Assembly: GCA_947259575.1 (NCBI GenBank)
Contig: CAMYMU010000029.1
Location: 110,479-174,478, forward strand
Direction: 5' to 3'
Source of the DNA: an uncultured Ectothiorhodospiraceae bacterium
Lineage (GTDB): Bacteria; Pseudomonadota; Gammaproteobacteria; UBA6429; Thiohalophilaceae
Length of the DNA stretch: 64,000 nucleotides
Translations under genes and position numbers: made by a program
Notes under the pieces: model-generated
Seen by the model: the letters and a program-made list of their open reading frames with translations, nothing else
Told to the model about the DNA's origin: nothing
The model's database searches: none
Part shown: piece by piece, positions 46,138 to 55,094 of the stretch
Layout: the number at the start of each line of letters is the position of its first letter
Numbering within the stretch: position 1 is the stretch's first letter

Positions 46138-46825
46138 ATGTGATTTTTCGCCTCCACTGGAGGCGAGATACTTTCTTTGTATGAACAAAGAAAGTATCCA
46201 AAGAAAATCGCCCCCCGTTGCGGGTGTAGCCAGTGAGTTTTCCTGCTTTTTGCCTTGTCCGGTTTTGATTCGCCTCCCTGCTCAGCAAAACCGGGCTCGC
46301 CTTCCCTGGCTCGCACTATTTTTTTCTCAAAAAACAATAAAACTCACACACCCACACATAGGGGCGTTTTGCTCACACCAAGAAGAGAGTTACCTACCTT
46401 GGATAATTAAATCTGTGCTAACTAAGTGGATAATCCCCTTGCGCAGTCATGAGAGTCGTTTGGCTAAGCGCAAGTGAAACCCAACGGGGCGAGGCACGAC
46501 GCCGAGCCTTTGTGATGAGCCATGGAGGGCGAATCACAAAGTTTCACTGAGTAAGCCAATAAGACTCGAATGATTGGCGAGCGCAGGGGAGGAGCTTCTT
46601 TGCCTACTTTCTTGTCGATACAAGAAAGTAGGTCGCTCTCGGTGAGAGCGAAAAACCACATTCTGGCAAGCAAAAAGAAAGGGACTCGCTTCAGCGAAGC
46701 GAAAAAGTGATATATAAAAAACCTAGATTACCTTTTCCTTAGGGGATAACTAAGCCCCCTTGGCGTGAACAAAAACACACAAAAAACTGATAAACTCTCG
46801 ATATTAAGCACTAATTGAGGTAGTT
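46138..46825. other. Long non-coding gap between the FHA operon and yebC
   Basis: About 690 bp without a convincing gene. Most of it (46148-46704) is the hairpin-rich repeat described separately. It interrupts the conserved aspS-yebC neighbourhood. A short inverted repeat (CTTAG...CTAAG) at about 46738-46754 lies before yebC. Open frames inside this gap are rejected as artefacts of the repeat. Confidence 0.6.
46148..46704. repeat. Composite hairpin-rich intergenic repeat
   Basis: The left end has two adjacent perfect hairpins: TCGCCTCC/GGAGGCGA (46148-46166) and a 14-bp stem with 4-nt loop, GATACTTTCTTTGT/ACAAAGAAAGTATC (46167-46198). The right end has the same two kinds in reverse order: a 13-bp stem CCTACTTTCTTGT/ACAAGAAAGTAGG (46603-46632), then TCGCTCTC/GAGAGCGA (46633-46651). 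A further TCGCTTC/GAAGCGA hairpin follows near 46688-46704. Inside is another 9-bp arm pair (CTTTGTGAT/ATCACAAAG, 46508-46541). The order suggests a decayed mobile or repeat-derived element. Confidence 0.65.
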
Positions 46826-47572
46826 ATGGCTGGACATAGTAAATGGGCAAATATTAAGCATAAAAAAGCAGCCCAAGATGCCAAACGTGGCAAGATTTTT
46901 ACCAAGTTAATCCGAGAAATTGTGGTGGCTACCCGTTTGGGGGGGCCGGATCAGGACTCTAATCCTCGCCTGCGCGATGCGATTCATAAGGCGTTGGGCG
47001 CCAATATGAAGAAGGACACGGTTGAAAATGCGATTAAACGCGGTGCCGGTGCCCAGGATGGCGAGAATTACGATGAAATCCGCTATGAAGGCTATGGCCC
47101 GGCGGGCGTGGCTGTGATGGTGGATTGTCTGACGGACAACCGAAATCGTACGGTCTCTGAAGTCCGCCATGCCTTTACCAAGTCAGGTGGCAACCTGGGT
47201 ACCGATGGCTCGGTGGCCTATTTGTTCACTAAGCGTGGCATTATCAGCTTTGGTCCAGGCAGCGATGAAGAGCAGATTATGGACGTGGCCCTGGAAGCCG
47301 GGGCTGAGGATGTCGTCAATAATGATGATGGCAGCATTGATGTCTGGACGAACCCTGAAGATTTTGTCACAGTGTCGAAAGCTATCGAGGAAAAGGGACT
47401 CAAACCTGAGTCTGCGGAGGTCACGATGCAGGCTTCTACGGATGTGACGGTGGAACAGGACGATGCTGAAAAAGTTGTTAGGCTCGTTGATATGCTCGAA
47501 GACCTTGATGATGTTCAGAATGTCTATACGAATGCTGATTTTTCGGATGAGGTATTGGCTAACTTGGCATAA
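46826..47572 (+). CDS. yebC: YebC/PmpR family transcription or translation regulator
   Basis: A 248-residue member of the YebC/TACO1 family, starting with the invariant [22 protein letters not shown]. Other family segments are [21 protein letters not shown] [41 protein letters not shown] and [14 protein letters not shown]. Members act as DNA-binding regulators or help translation through difficult codon runs. It stands immediately upstream of ruvC, the usual gammaproteobacterial position, and is probably co-transcribed with ruvCAB. Confidence 0.96.
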   Translation: MAGHSKWANIKHKKAAQDAKRGKIFTKLIREIVVATRLGGPDQDSNPRLRDAIHKALGANMKKDTVENAIKRGAGAQDGENYDEIRYEGYGPAGVAVMVDCLTDNRNRTVSEVRHAFTKSGGNLGTDGSVAYLFTKRGIISFGPGSDEEQIMDVALEAGAEDVVNNDDGSIDVWTNPEDFVTVSKAIEEKGLKPESAEVTMQASTDVTVEQDDAEKVVRLVDMLEDLDDVQNVYTNADFSDEVLANLA

Positions 47573-47592
47573 AGGTTATAAACGGACGCGAT

Positions 47593-48120
47593 ATGATTCG
47601 CATACTAGGTATTGACCCGGGTTCACGAATCACTGGTTACGGCATCATCGAGATGCGACCCAACCAGGCCGTCTGCATCTCTCACGGTTGCATCAAAGCG
47701 CAACAGGACACTCTCGCTGAACGACTCAAACACATCCATCTAGGTCTAACGGATCTGATCGAACAATTTGCGCCTGAAGAAATGGCAATTGAAAGTGTGT
47801 TTGTGCACCGCAATGTGGATTCTGCCTTGAAGTTAGGTCAGGCGCGTGGTGCGGCGATTGCCTGTGTGGCCTTAACTTCGTTACCCGTTAATGAATATTC
47901 TCCTGCTGAAATTAAAAAATCCGTTGTTGGTCGAGGCAATGCGGCCAAGTCACAAGTCCAGCACATGGTAAAAGCGATATTGGGTTTGCATAAATCACCA
48001 CAGGCTGATGCTGCCGATGCCCTGGCCGTTGCCCTGTGTCATGGCCATAGCCGTGATCTAAAATCACTACTTCCACAGTTACGCTCATCGCGCCGCAACA
48101 AACGTTGGAAATCAACATGA
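47593..48120 (+). CDS. ruvC: Holliday junction resolvase RuvC
   Basis: A 175-residue endonuclease that cuts Holliday junctions in recombination repair. The acidic active-site residues are in LGIDPGSRITGYG (Asp7 type), MAIESVFVHRN (Glu) and QADAADALAVALCHGH (the two C-terminal Asp). Length is standard. The stop overlaps the ruvA start by 4 bp (ATGA), indicating coupled translation. It works with RuvA and RuvB encoded next. Confidence 0.97.
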   Translation: MIRILGIDPGSRITGYGIIEMRPNQAVCISHGCIKAQQDTLAERLKHIHLGLTDLIEQFAPEEMAIESVFVHRNVDSALKLGQARGAAIACVALTSLPVNEYSPAEIKKSVVGRGNAAKSQVQHMVKAILGLHKSPQADAADALAVALCHGHSRDLKSLLPQLRSSRRNKRWKST

Positions 48121-48731
48121 TTGGCCGCATCGCTGGCGAGCTCATTGAAAAGCAACCCCCTTTTATTCTGGTGGATGTAAATGGCGTCGGTTATGAAATC
48201 GAGGCACCGGCATCGACCCTGGCCAACTTGCCCGCTATTGGTGCACGCATCGTGCTACACACGCATTTGATTGTACGTGAAGATGCACAAGTCTTGTGTG
48301 GCTTCATTAGTGAACAGGAACGCCAGCTGTTTCGACTTTTGATTAAAGTTAATAGTGTGGGCGCGAAACTTGCGTTAGGTATCCTGTCGGGTATGAGCAC
48401 AGAAAATTTTGTACGCTGTGTTCATGATAAGGATGCAGCTGCCTTGACCAAATTACCGGGAGTTGGAAAAAAGACGGCTGAACGCCTGATAATTGAGATT
48501 CATGATCGTCTGAAGGATATGGATATTGCGCCTGCAGTGGTAAATGCGCCCGAAACGCAATCGACGCCTGGGCGTGATGACAGCGCGATGCATGATGCGA
48601 TTAGTGCGCTGGTGTCATTAGGTTATAAACCTCAGGAGGCGTCCAGACTACTGCAGCATGTCGAGATGAATGGGCAAAGCAGCGAGGCCATTATAAAATC
48701 TGCGTTAAAAGTGGCAGCAACGGCAGGCTAA
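48117..48731 (+). CDS. ruvA: Holliday junction DNA helicase subunit RuvA
   Basis: A 204-residue protein that binds four-way junctions and recruits Ruv[15 protein letters not shown] is the expected start. The OB domain is followed by helix-hairpin-helix motifs ([14 protein letters not shown] and [18 protein letters not shown]). The C-terminal domain III ([20 protein letters not shown]) contacts RuvB. The frame opens 4 codons earlier, but the ATG at 48117 overlapping the ruvC stop fits the family. The ruvB start follows within 9 bp. Confidence 0.96.
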   Translation: MIGRIAGELIEKQPPFILVDVNGVGYEIEAPASTLANLPAIGARIVLHTHLIVREDAQVLCGFISEQERQLFRLLIKVNSVGAKLALGILSGMSTENFVRCVHDKDAAALTKLPGVGKKTAERLIIEIHDRLKDMDIAPAVVNAPETQSTPGRDDSAMHDAISALVSLGYKPQEASRLLQHVEMNGQSSEAIIKSALKVAATAG

Positions 48732-48739
48732 TTAATAGT

Positions 48740-49795
48740 ATGACAGATGAATCCAGAATGATTTCTGCTAACAGCCAACAAGGTGATGATGTGCTGGATC
48801 GCGCTATGCGCCCGATCAAGCTGAAGGACTATGTTGGTCAGCCTACTGTGGTTGAGCAAATGGAAATCTTTATCCAGGCGGCCCGTGCAAGAAAAGATGC
48901 ACTTGACCATGTGCTTGTGTTTGGTCCTCCTGGCCTTGGTAAAACTACACTGTCACATATCATTGCTAATGAAATGGAAGTCGATCTTAAACATACTTCA
49001 GGCCCAGTGCTAGAACGCCCAGGTGATCTTGCCGCCTTACTGACAAACCTGGAACCGCATGATGTGTTGTTCATTGATGAAATACACCGATTGTCCTCAG
49101 TAGTAGAAGAGATCCTGTATCCCGCGATGGAGGATTACCAGATCGATATCATGATTGGAGAGGGACCCGCTGCGCGATCGATAAAACTGGATCTACCTCC
49201 TTTCACTTTGGTTGGTGCGACTACCCGAGCCGGATTGTTGACTTCACCGTTACGCGATCGCTTCGGTATTGTGCAGAGATTGGAGTTCTACTCAAATGAC
49301 GATCTGGTCACCATTGTTAAGCGCTCGGCAAAAATACTGGATGTTGTCATCGATAATGACGGTGCAAAAGAGATCGCAAAACGTTCTCGCGGTACGCCAC
49401 GTATTACCAATCGCTTATTACGTCGCGTACGTGATTTTGCAGAAGTAAAAGGTAATGGCAAAGTCGATAAAGAAATTGCCCAGCATGCGCTCGACCTGTT
49501 GGATGTCGATGTGTGTGGGTTTGATATGTTGGATCGAAAATTACTACTGGCCATTATCGAAAAATTTGAAGGCGGTCCTGTTGGTGTCGACAGCCTTGCT
49601 GCAGCGATTGGTGAGGAAAGGGACACCATTGAAGATGTGATTGAACCCTTTTTGATCCAGCAGGGCTTTATGATGCGTACTCCAAGGGGACGAGTTGCGA
49701 CAAAACATGCCTATCGACACTTTGGCCTGAAACCTCTAAAGCATGAAAAAGATGACGTTCAACCCGTGCTTGATTTGTTTGACACTAATCAGTGA
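48740..49795 (+). CDS. ruvB: Holliday junction branch migration ATPase RuvB
   Basis: A 351-residue AAA+ ATPase that drives branch migration. Walker A is [16 protein letters not shown], Walker B is [15 protein letters not shown], and sensor 1 is [20 protein letters not shown]. The C-terminal winged helix has [32 protein letters not shown]. The N-terminal [18 protein letters not shown] is standard. The usual next gene in many gammaproteobacteria, ybgC, is absent; a 450-bp non-coding gap separates ruvB from tolQ. Confidence 0.97.
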   Translation: MTDESRMISANSQQGDDVLDRAMRPIKLKDYVGQPTVVEQMEIFIQAARARKDALDHVLVFGPPGLGKTTLSHIIANEMEVDLKHTSGPVLERPGDLAALLTNLEPHDVLFIDEIHRLSSVVEEILYPAMEDYQIDIMIGEGPAARSIKLDLPPFTLVGATTRAGLLTSPLRDRFGIVQRLEFYSNDDLVTIVKRSAKILDVVIDNDGAKEIAKRSRGTPRITNRLLRRVRDFAEVKGNGKVDKEIAQHALDLLDVDVCGFDMLDRKLLLAIIEKFEGGPVGVDSLAAAIGEERDTIEDVIEPFLIQQGFMMRTPRGRVATKHAYRHFGLKPLKHEKDDVQPVLDLFDTNQ

Positions 49796-50245
49796 TCGTT
49801 TCTGGGCTATGGCGATCTGAAATCGTTGTATTTGCACCATGACGGGGCTGAATGCACAAAGCGTGATCGAGTTCTCACGAGAGTCAGTGTTAATAGCGTG
49901 GATAGCGTGACTGATGGTGTTGTTTCGGACTTAAATTAATTAGAATTCGTGGATTAGAGTGGCACTCGGACAAGATGAACTCACCACTAGAAGTGATGTC
50001 ATAGTTGCCATTGGAGCTGTCAGATTTAGAAAGATTTTGCCTGCTTTTTGTGAGAATTGTCTGGTAGTCTCGGTAAAGGTATTGGAGTGAAGACTCATGA
50101 GTCGAGCTCCAGAATAGAATAATAAGAGAAAATAAACTGGGCGTGTTGTGTCGGGGTGGTTCAAACCAAGTACTAATTATCCCAAACACTACACGCTAAA
50201 TTGAATCAGTTGTTGAACGAATTGGTTCGGGAATAAGGAGTCGTT
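49796..50245. other. Intergenic region between ruvB and tolQ
   Basis: A 450-bp stretch where the thioesterase gene ybgC stands in many relatives. I see no ybgC remnant in any frame. Open frames of 74-99 codons on the minus strand lack recognisable domains or a plausible start signal and are not called. It probably holds the tol operon promoter, but no convincing -35/-10 pair was identified. Confidence 0.45.
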
Positions 50246-50926
50246 GTGGAAACAGATTTATCGATGCTCGACCTGGTATGGAAAGCCAGTCCAGTCGTAA
50301 AGGCCGTTATGGCGATGCTGATCCTGGTATCGCTGTATTCGTGGACCATCATTTTATACAAACGCTCTGTGTTGAAACGTGCACGCAAGAATGTTGTACA
50401 GTTTGAGCGACGTTTTTGGTCCGGTGCGGATCTTAGTGAGCTATATAAAAAACTGGCAGCAAAGCGCGAGCGGGGAAAGTTAACGGGGATGGAAGCCATC
50501 TTCGAGGCGGGCTTCAGGGAATTTATCCACCTGCGTAAGCAACCTGACAATGATGCTACTTATATAGTAGAAGGTGCGCAACGTTCCATGCGTGTTGCAC
50601 TCAACAGAGAATATGAAAATCTTGAAAGCCACTTATCGTTTCTGGCGACCGCAGGTTCAACCAGTCCCTATATCGGTTTATTTGGTACGGTTTGGGGAAT
50701 TATGAATTCATTTCGAAGCCTGGGTTCATCTGCATCGGCATCGATTACTGATGTTGCACCCGGCATTGCCGAGGCTCTGATTGCGACCGCAATTGGCCTG
50801 TTCGCGGCGATTCCTGCAGTGGTAGCGTACAATCGATTTGCCAGTGACCTGGAGCGCGTTATGGCTCGCTACGATAATTTTGTTGAAGAATTTTCAACTG
50901 TATTGCAGCGTCAGGCCAGATCCTAA
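50246..50926 (+). CDS. tolQ: Tol-Pal system protein TolQ
   Basis: A 226-residue inner-membrane protein of the TolQ/ExbB/MotA family. It forms the proton-driven motor of the Tol-Pal envelope complex with TolR. Helix 1 is at about residues 17-36 (VVKAVMAMLILVSLYSWTIIL). The conserved LSFLATAGSTSPYIGLFGTVWGIMNSF and ALIATAIGLFAAIPAVVAYN contain helices 2 and 3, with the conserved Thr and Gly residues. The start is GTG or ATG-like at 50246, with AAGGAG upstream. It opens the tolQRAB-pal-cpoB operon. Confidence 0.96.
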   Translation: METDLSMLDLVWKASPVVKAVMAMLILVSLYSWTIILYKRSVLKRARKNVVQFERRFWSGADLSELYKKLAAKRERGKLTGMEAIFEAGFREFIHLRKQPDNDATYIVEGAQRSMRVALNREYENLESHLSFLATAGSTSPYIGLFGTVWGIMNSFRSLGSSASASITDVAPGIAEALIATAIGLFAAIPAVVAYNRFASDLERVMARYDNFVEEFSTVLQRQARS

Positions 50927-50955
50927 TCGGGCTTATATATTAAGGGTACGTTGCA

Positions 50956-51390
50956 ATGCAACATATGAATAAACGTTTCACAAAAAAGCAAATGGCGGAG
51001 ATCAATGTTGTGCCCTACATTGATGTGATGCTGGTGCTGCTGGTTATTTTTATGGTCACGGCACCATTGCTGACTGAGGGGTATCGAGTACAACTACCCG
51101 AGGCCAGCGCTAAACCCGTGAAGAAAAGCAAACAACCACCGGTGATTGTCTCTGTGGATCGTAAAGGTCGACTCTATGTCAACCTGGGTGACAAACCCAA
51201 AAAGCCGGTAAAAGCAAAAACCTTGGTTGCTCGTGTTGCCGCCAGGCGCAAACAATATCCGGACATACCTGTTTTAATACAAGGTGATGTCAAAGCTGAT
51301 TATGGCAAGGTGATCAACGCCATGGCGGTGCTTAATAATGCCGGGATTGATAATTTTAGTTTGATCACTAAGCCGGTTAAAAAACGTTAA
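50956..51390 (+). CDS. tolR: Tol-Pal system protein TolR
   Basis: A 144-residue single-span inner-membrane protein of the ExbD/TolR family. The membrane helix contains the essential Asp in NVVPYIDVMLVLLVIFMVTAPLL. The periplasmic part carries a conserved VPVLIQGDVKADYGKVINAM, which resembles the peptidoglycan-binding or dimerisation region. Two in-frame starts (50956 and 50965) are possible. It overlaps tolA by one base and supports the proton-driven motor with TolQ. Confidence 0.95.
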   Translation: MQHMNKRFTKKQMAEINVVPYIDVMLVLLVIFMVTAPLLTEGYRVQLPEASAKPVKKSKQPPVIVSVDRKGRLYVNLGDKPKKPVKAKTLVARVAARRKQYPDIPVLIQGDVKADYGKVINAMAVLNNAGIDNFSLITKPVKKR

Positions 51391-52217
51391 TGCTAGAACT
51401 ATTTAAAAAAAGTCCTCGTTTTTTTGTGGGTGCATTGTTAGTCCATGTACTAATCATTGTGCTTTTTGGGGTTGGATTTCATTTCAAATCAAAAGAACGT
51501 GCAGCAACCGCCGTACCTGAAAGCGTGAAAGTGACCACGATCGATGAAAGTGAGGTTAAAAAAGAATTAGCAAAGCTAAAAGCAAAGGACGATCGTGAGG
51601 CCAAAAGAAAGAAGGAGCTTACTCGCAAGCGAAAAGCGGAAGAGAAACGCCTGGCTGATTTGAAGAAAAAGCGTGAAGCTGATCAAAAAAAGGAAAAACA
51701 ACGCCTGGCGTTACTTGAGAAAAAAGAAAAAGAACTGAAGGATAAGCAGCGCAAAGAAGAGGCACGCCTGGAAGAACTTGAACGTAAACGAAAAATTGAA
51801 GAAGAAAAGCAAGACAAGGCCAGAAAAGAGCAGGCACTAAAAGACAAGTTGCGTGCTGAAGACGAGAAAATGAAGGCGGAGCAACAGGCTGCAGCGCTTC
51901 GCAAGGCAGAGCTGAAGAAAAGGCAAACCACAATAGACAAGTATATGAATTTGATTGAGGCGAAAGTGTATCGTTACTGGGTTAAGCCTCCATCAATCAG
52001 CAAGGGCCTCGTGAGTGAATTGAGAGTTAAACTAATTCCTTCCGGTGAAGTCATAGATATCGAACTATCTAAAAGCAGTGGTGACGCTGCTTATGACAAA
52101 TCAGTAACGGCAGCAGTTAAAAATGCCTCGCCACTGCCATTGCCACCAGCGGAGACGGGACTGTTTGAAGTGTTTCGGGATTTACATTTACCAATGAGAG
52201 CGGATAAAAAGACCTGA
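51390..52217 (+). CDS. tolA: Tol-Pal system protein TolA
   Basis: A 275-residue inner-membrane-anchored protein that spans the periplasm. Helix 1 is at about residues 12-30 (FVGALLVHVLIIVLFGVGF). A long Lys/Glu/Ala-rich coiled coil fills about residues 55-185. The C-terminal globular domain III (about 185-275; NLIEAKVYRYWVKPP, then ELRVKLIPSGEVIDIELSKSSG) contacts Pal and TolB. The coiled coil is shorter than in E. coli (421 residues in total), which is normal across the family. It follows tolR by overlap. Confidence 0.94.
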   Translation: MLELFKKSPRFFVGALLVHVLIIVLFGVGFHFKSKERAATAVPESVKVTTIDESEVKKELAKLKAKDDREAKRKKELTRKRKAEEKRLADLKKKREADQKKEKQRLALLEKKEKELKDKQRKEEARLEELERKRKIEEEKQDKARKEQALKDKLRAEDEKMKAEQQAAALRKAELKKRQTTIDKYMNLIEAKVYRYWVKPPSISKGLVSELRVKLIPSGEVIDIELSKSSGDAAYDKSVTAAVKNASPLPLPPAETGLFEVFRDLHLPMRADKKT

Positions 52218-52219
52218 TT

Positions 52220-53545
52220 ATGATGTTAAAGAAAATCAAACTGAACTTATTAATAGTATTTTTGTGTTTATCGGTTGTCAGCGTTCCTGCACGTGCTTCA
52301 TTAACCATTGATATAACACTCTGGCTTGATAATGCCACGCCAATCGCCATTGTTCCATTTGGTTGGAAAGGTGTAGGCAGTGCGCCTATGAAAATGACCG
52401 ATGTCATTTCAAATGACCTAAGTCGCAGTGGGCAATTTGCGCCAATGAAAGAAAATGAAATGATTGAGACTCCGCACGAAGGTCGGGATGTGAACTTTGC
52501 TACCTGGCGTAACCTCAACATGAAATATGTTGTGATCGGAAAAATTAAAATGCAGGCGCGCAATTCATATCAGATCCAGTTTCAGTTGTTTGATGTTGAA
52601 AAGGGCAGCCAGATGGCGGGGCACAGTTTTCAGGCAAAAGAAAATCAATTAAGAAGATTGTCTCACCATATAAGTGACTTGATCTATGAGGCGATCACCG
52701 GTGAACGCGGTGCATTTGACACATATTTGGCTTACATCACAGTTTCCAGAAACAGGAAAGGTCAAAATCGCTATCGACTAGCTATTTCCGATTCGGATGG
52801 TTATAACGAGCAGATTTTGTTTGAATCCAGTATGCCGATTGTGCGCCCAGTATGGTCTCCAGACGGACAACGTCTGGCCTATGTCTCCTATGCGTCAGGT
52901 CGACCACAGATTTATATTCAAAATGTGTTTACTAAAAATACACAGCAACTTACAAACTTTAAGGGATCAAATTTATCACCGGCATGGTCACCCGATGGAC
53001 GTCATATGGCGATGTCTTTATCAAAAGATGGTAATTCGGAACTCTATATAATGGATCTGAATTCGCGCCGGTTATCCAGAGTCACGCGCAGCTATGGTGC
53101 AGATTTAGAACCGGCCTGGTTCCCTGATGGCAAAAGCCTTGTGTTTACCTCGGATCGAGGTGGTCGTGCACAGCTCTACCGTATCGATGTGAATGAGCGT
53201 GGTGCAACCGGACGTGCACAACGCATTACATTTGATGGGGTTGAGAATCTACGTCCCTCGGTTTCACCAGACGGTAAGCGCATCGCGCTGGTGCATAATA
53301 CTGGCGGGCAATATCGAATCGCTATTTTAGATCTTGAGTCAGAGCAGTTGTCTTTGTTAACTGATGGGCGATTAGACGAGTCACCCGGTTTCGCTCCTAA
53401 CGGTAGCATGTTAATTTATGCATCGCAGGCCAGGGGAAAGGGTGTGTTGGCAGCGGTTGCAACGGATGGCCGCGCCAGCCATAAAATGAGATTTACCAGT
53501 GGTGATGTGCGTGAACCAGCGTGGTCACCTTACAAGCAGGATTAA
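52220..53545 (+). CDS. tolB: Tol-Pal system periplasmic protein TolB
   Basis: A 441-residue periplasmic protein with an N-terminal signal peptide (LNLLIVFLCLSVVSVPARA). The alpha/beta N-terminal domain contacts TolA. It is followed by a six-bladed beta-propeller with repeated WSPDGQRLAYVSY-, WSPDGRHMAMSLS- and WFPDGKSLVFTSD-type motifs that binds Pal. Length and arrangement are standard. It starts 2 bp after tolA. Confidence 0.96.
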   Translation: MMLKKIKLNLLIVFLCLSVVSVPARASLTIDITLWLDNATPIAIVPFGWKGVGSAPMKMTDVISNDLSRSGQFAPMKENEMIETPHEGRDVNFATWRNLNMKYVVIGKIKMQARNSYQIQFQLFDVEKGSQMAGHSFQAKENQLRRLSHHISDLIYEAITGERGAFDTYLAYITVSRNRKGQNRYRLAISDSDGYNEQILFESSMPIVRPVWSPDGQRLAYVSYASGRPQIYIQNVFTKNTQQLTNFKGSNLSPAWSPDGRHMAMSLSKDGNSELYIMDLNSRRLSRVTRSYGADLEPAWFPDGKSLVFTSDRGGRAQLYRIDVNERGATGRAQRITFDGVENLRPSVSPDGKRIALVHNTGGQYRIAILDLESEQLSLLTDGRLDESPGFAPNGSMLIYASQARGKGVLAAVATDGRASHKMRFTSGDVREPAWSPYKQD

Positions 53546-53573
53546 ATAATCATAAATGTTGAGGAGTATTAAG

Positions 53574-54095
53574 ATGAACAAATGGAACAAGTTTTTATTA
53601 GTCGGTTTGCTGGCCTCTTTTGGTGTTGCCTGTACTTCAACTTCTGAGACCCAGACGGATGAAACACAAACACAGCAGGATGCACAAACTGATTCTCGTT
53701 CAGGGGCTCAGGATCAAACGACTATTCAAAGCGATCCCTTTACGGATCCTTCAAACCCCTTATCAACCACCACTATATACTTCGATTTCGATCGTTCAGA
53801 AGTAAAAGCAGCTGATCGCGAAGTGGTTATGGCGCATGCCCGTTATCTTGCAGACAATGCCGATGTTAAAATTGTTTTAGAAGGCCATGCAGACGAGCGT
53901 GGTACTCGTGAGTATAATATTGCGCTTGGCGAACGTCGTGCCAAAGCAGTGAGCCAGTTAATGCTGTTACAAGGTGTTTCTCAGTCACAGATTGATATTG
54001 TTAGTTTCGGTGAAGAACGCCCGGTTGCACTCGGTCATGATGAGTCTGCCTGGAGTGTCAACCGTCGCGTAGAAATCCTATATCCAGGTAGATAA
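53574..54095 (+). CDS. pal: Peptidoglycan-associated lipoprotein Pal
   Basis: A 173-residue outer-membrane lipoprotein. The signal peptide ends in a lipobox (LLASFGVAC, Cys lipidated). After a Thr/Gln-rich linker comes the OmpA-like domain: IYFDFDRSEVKAADREVV, then ILEGHADERGTREYNIALGERRA, which binds meso-DAP peptidoglycan. The ATG at 53574 is chosen because GAGG lies 7-10 nt upstream and gives a normal signal peptide; the frame opens 6 codons earlier. Confidence 0.95.
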   Translation: MNKWNKFLLVGLLASFGVACTSTSETQTDETQTQQDAQTDSRSGAQDQTTIQSDPFTDPSNPLSTTTIYFDFDRSEVKAADREVVMAHARYLADNADVKIVLEGHADERGTREYNIALGERRAKAVSQLMLLQGVSQSQIDIVSFGEERPVALGHDESAWSVNRRVEILYPGR

Positions 54096-54096
54096 T

Positions 54097-55011
54097 ATGA
54101 AAAAGCGTCTTTTGTTGATTAGTTGTTTGTGTGTATTTGTTGCGGATTTGCAAGTCGTATCGGCGCGTGATGTGCAACTGCGCTCTCGTCCAGGTGATGC
54201 AACCTCAACGCTGGGTGTGAAAAGTAATGAAAATACAAAGCAACTATCAACAGAAGAACGTGTAAAACGCTTAGAGCGTATTCTGGACAATCAGGGTTTG
54301 GTCGATATGCTGGTTCGCATTGAAAACATGCAAAGTGAGTTACAAATTTTGCGAGGTGAAATCGAATTACATACTCATGAACTTAATCAGATCAAACAAC
54401 GCCAGCGTGATCTGTATGTTGATGTTGATCGGCGTTTAGTCCGGATGGAACGGGGTGGGGCTAATCCTGGATCAGGTGCGGCACCTGCTACACCGCAAAC
54501 TTCAAATCAAGGTTCGGGTCAAACTGCGGGACAACCCCCAGCAACCACTCCACCGGCAACAACTGCACCCGCTGCCGCGTCAGCTGCTCCTGCCGTCAGC
54601 GCACCTTCAAAGCCAAAGCCAGACTTTGCGACTGAGCAAAAGGCTTATCAAGCCGCCTTTGATTTGTTGCGTGAGCTTCGCTACGACCAGGCTGTCACTT
54701 CGTTTCGTAAGTTCATAGCAGACTATCCAAATGGACGTTATGCGCACATTGCACAATATTGGATTGGCGAAGCAAATTATGCTCAGCGAAAATTTAAATT
54801 GGCGATTAAAGATTATCAAACCCTTATTAAGGCCTATCCCAACAGTCCAAAATTAGCAGAAGCACTTTTGAAGATTGGATATAGCCAATACGAATTGAAG
54901 AGTTACAATCAGGCCGAGGCTACGCTGAAACGTCTGGTAAAAGATTACCCTGGTACAACAGAAGCAGGTCAGGCAAAAAATCTTATTCAGAAAATACGCC
55001 TAAAGCGTTAA
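54097..55011 (+). CDS. cpoB: Cell division coordinator CpoB (YbgF)
   Basis: A 304-residue periplasmic protein that links Tol-Pal with peptidoglycan synthesis. It has a signal peptide (LLLISCLCVFVADLQVVSA), a coiled-coil trimerisation segment (LVRIENMQSELQILRGEIEL, residues about 70-110), a Pro/Ala/Thr-rich linker (about 130-170), and C-terminal TPR repeats (YQAAFDLLRELRYDQAVTSF, AQYWIGEANYAQRKFKLAIK, LKIGYSQYELKSYNQAEATL). The start lies 1 bp after the pal stop. Standard final gene of the tol operon. Confidence 0.94.
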   Translation: MKKRLLLISCLCVFVADLQVVSARDVQLRSRPGDATSTLGVKSNENTKQLSTEERVKRLERILDNQGLVDMLVRIENMQSELQILRGEIELHTHELNQIKQRQRDLYVDVDRRLVRMERGGANPGSGAAPATPQTSNQGSGQTAGQPPATTPPATTAPAAASAAPAVSAPSKPKPDFATEQKAYQAAFDLLRELRYDQAVTSFRKFIADYPNGRYAHIAQYWIGEANYAQRKFKLAIKDYQTLIKAYPNSPKLAEALLKIGYSQYELKSYNQAEATLKRLVKDYPGTTEAGQAKNLIQKIRLKR

Positions 55012-55094
55012 TCTGAAAAGAATCCTTCTCAACAGAGTTACATTTTTTATCAGCAGGCTAAATACCTGCTTCACCAATTGATTATTTAGCTATC

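Noticed and set aside
46181..46673. Open frames inside the hairpin-rich block after the FHA operon
   Set aside because: They follow the inverted repeats and resemble translations often mis-called in such repeats; no domain is seen.
49890..50189. Minus-strand open frames (74-99 codons) between ruvB and tolQ
   Set aside because: No domain, low-complexity composition and no supporting start signal; the place of ybgC is treated as non-coding.
55045..55094. Possible preQ1 riboswitch before queE (GCAGG-CTAAATA-CCTGC)
   Set aside because: A small hairpin is present, but the loop and A-rich tail do not match the preQ1-I pattern, and queE is not immediately preceded by a usual expression platform.
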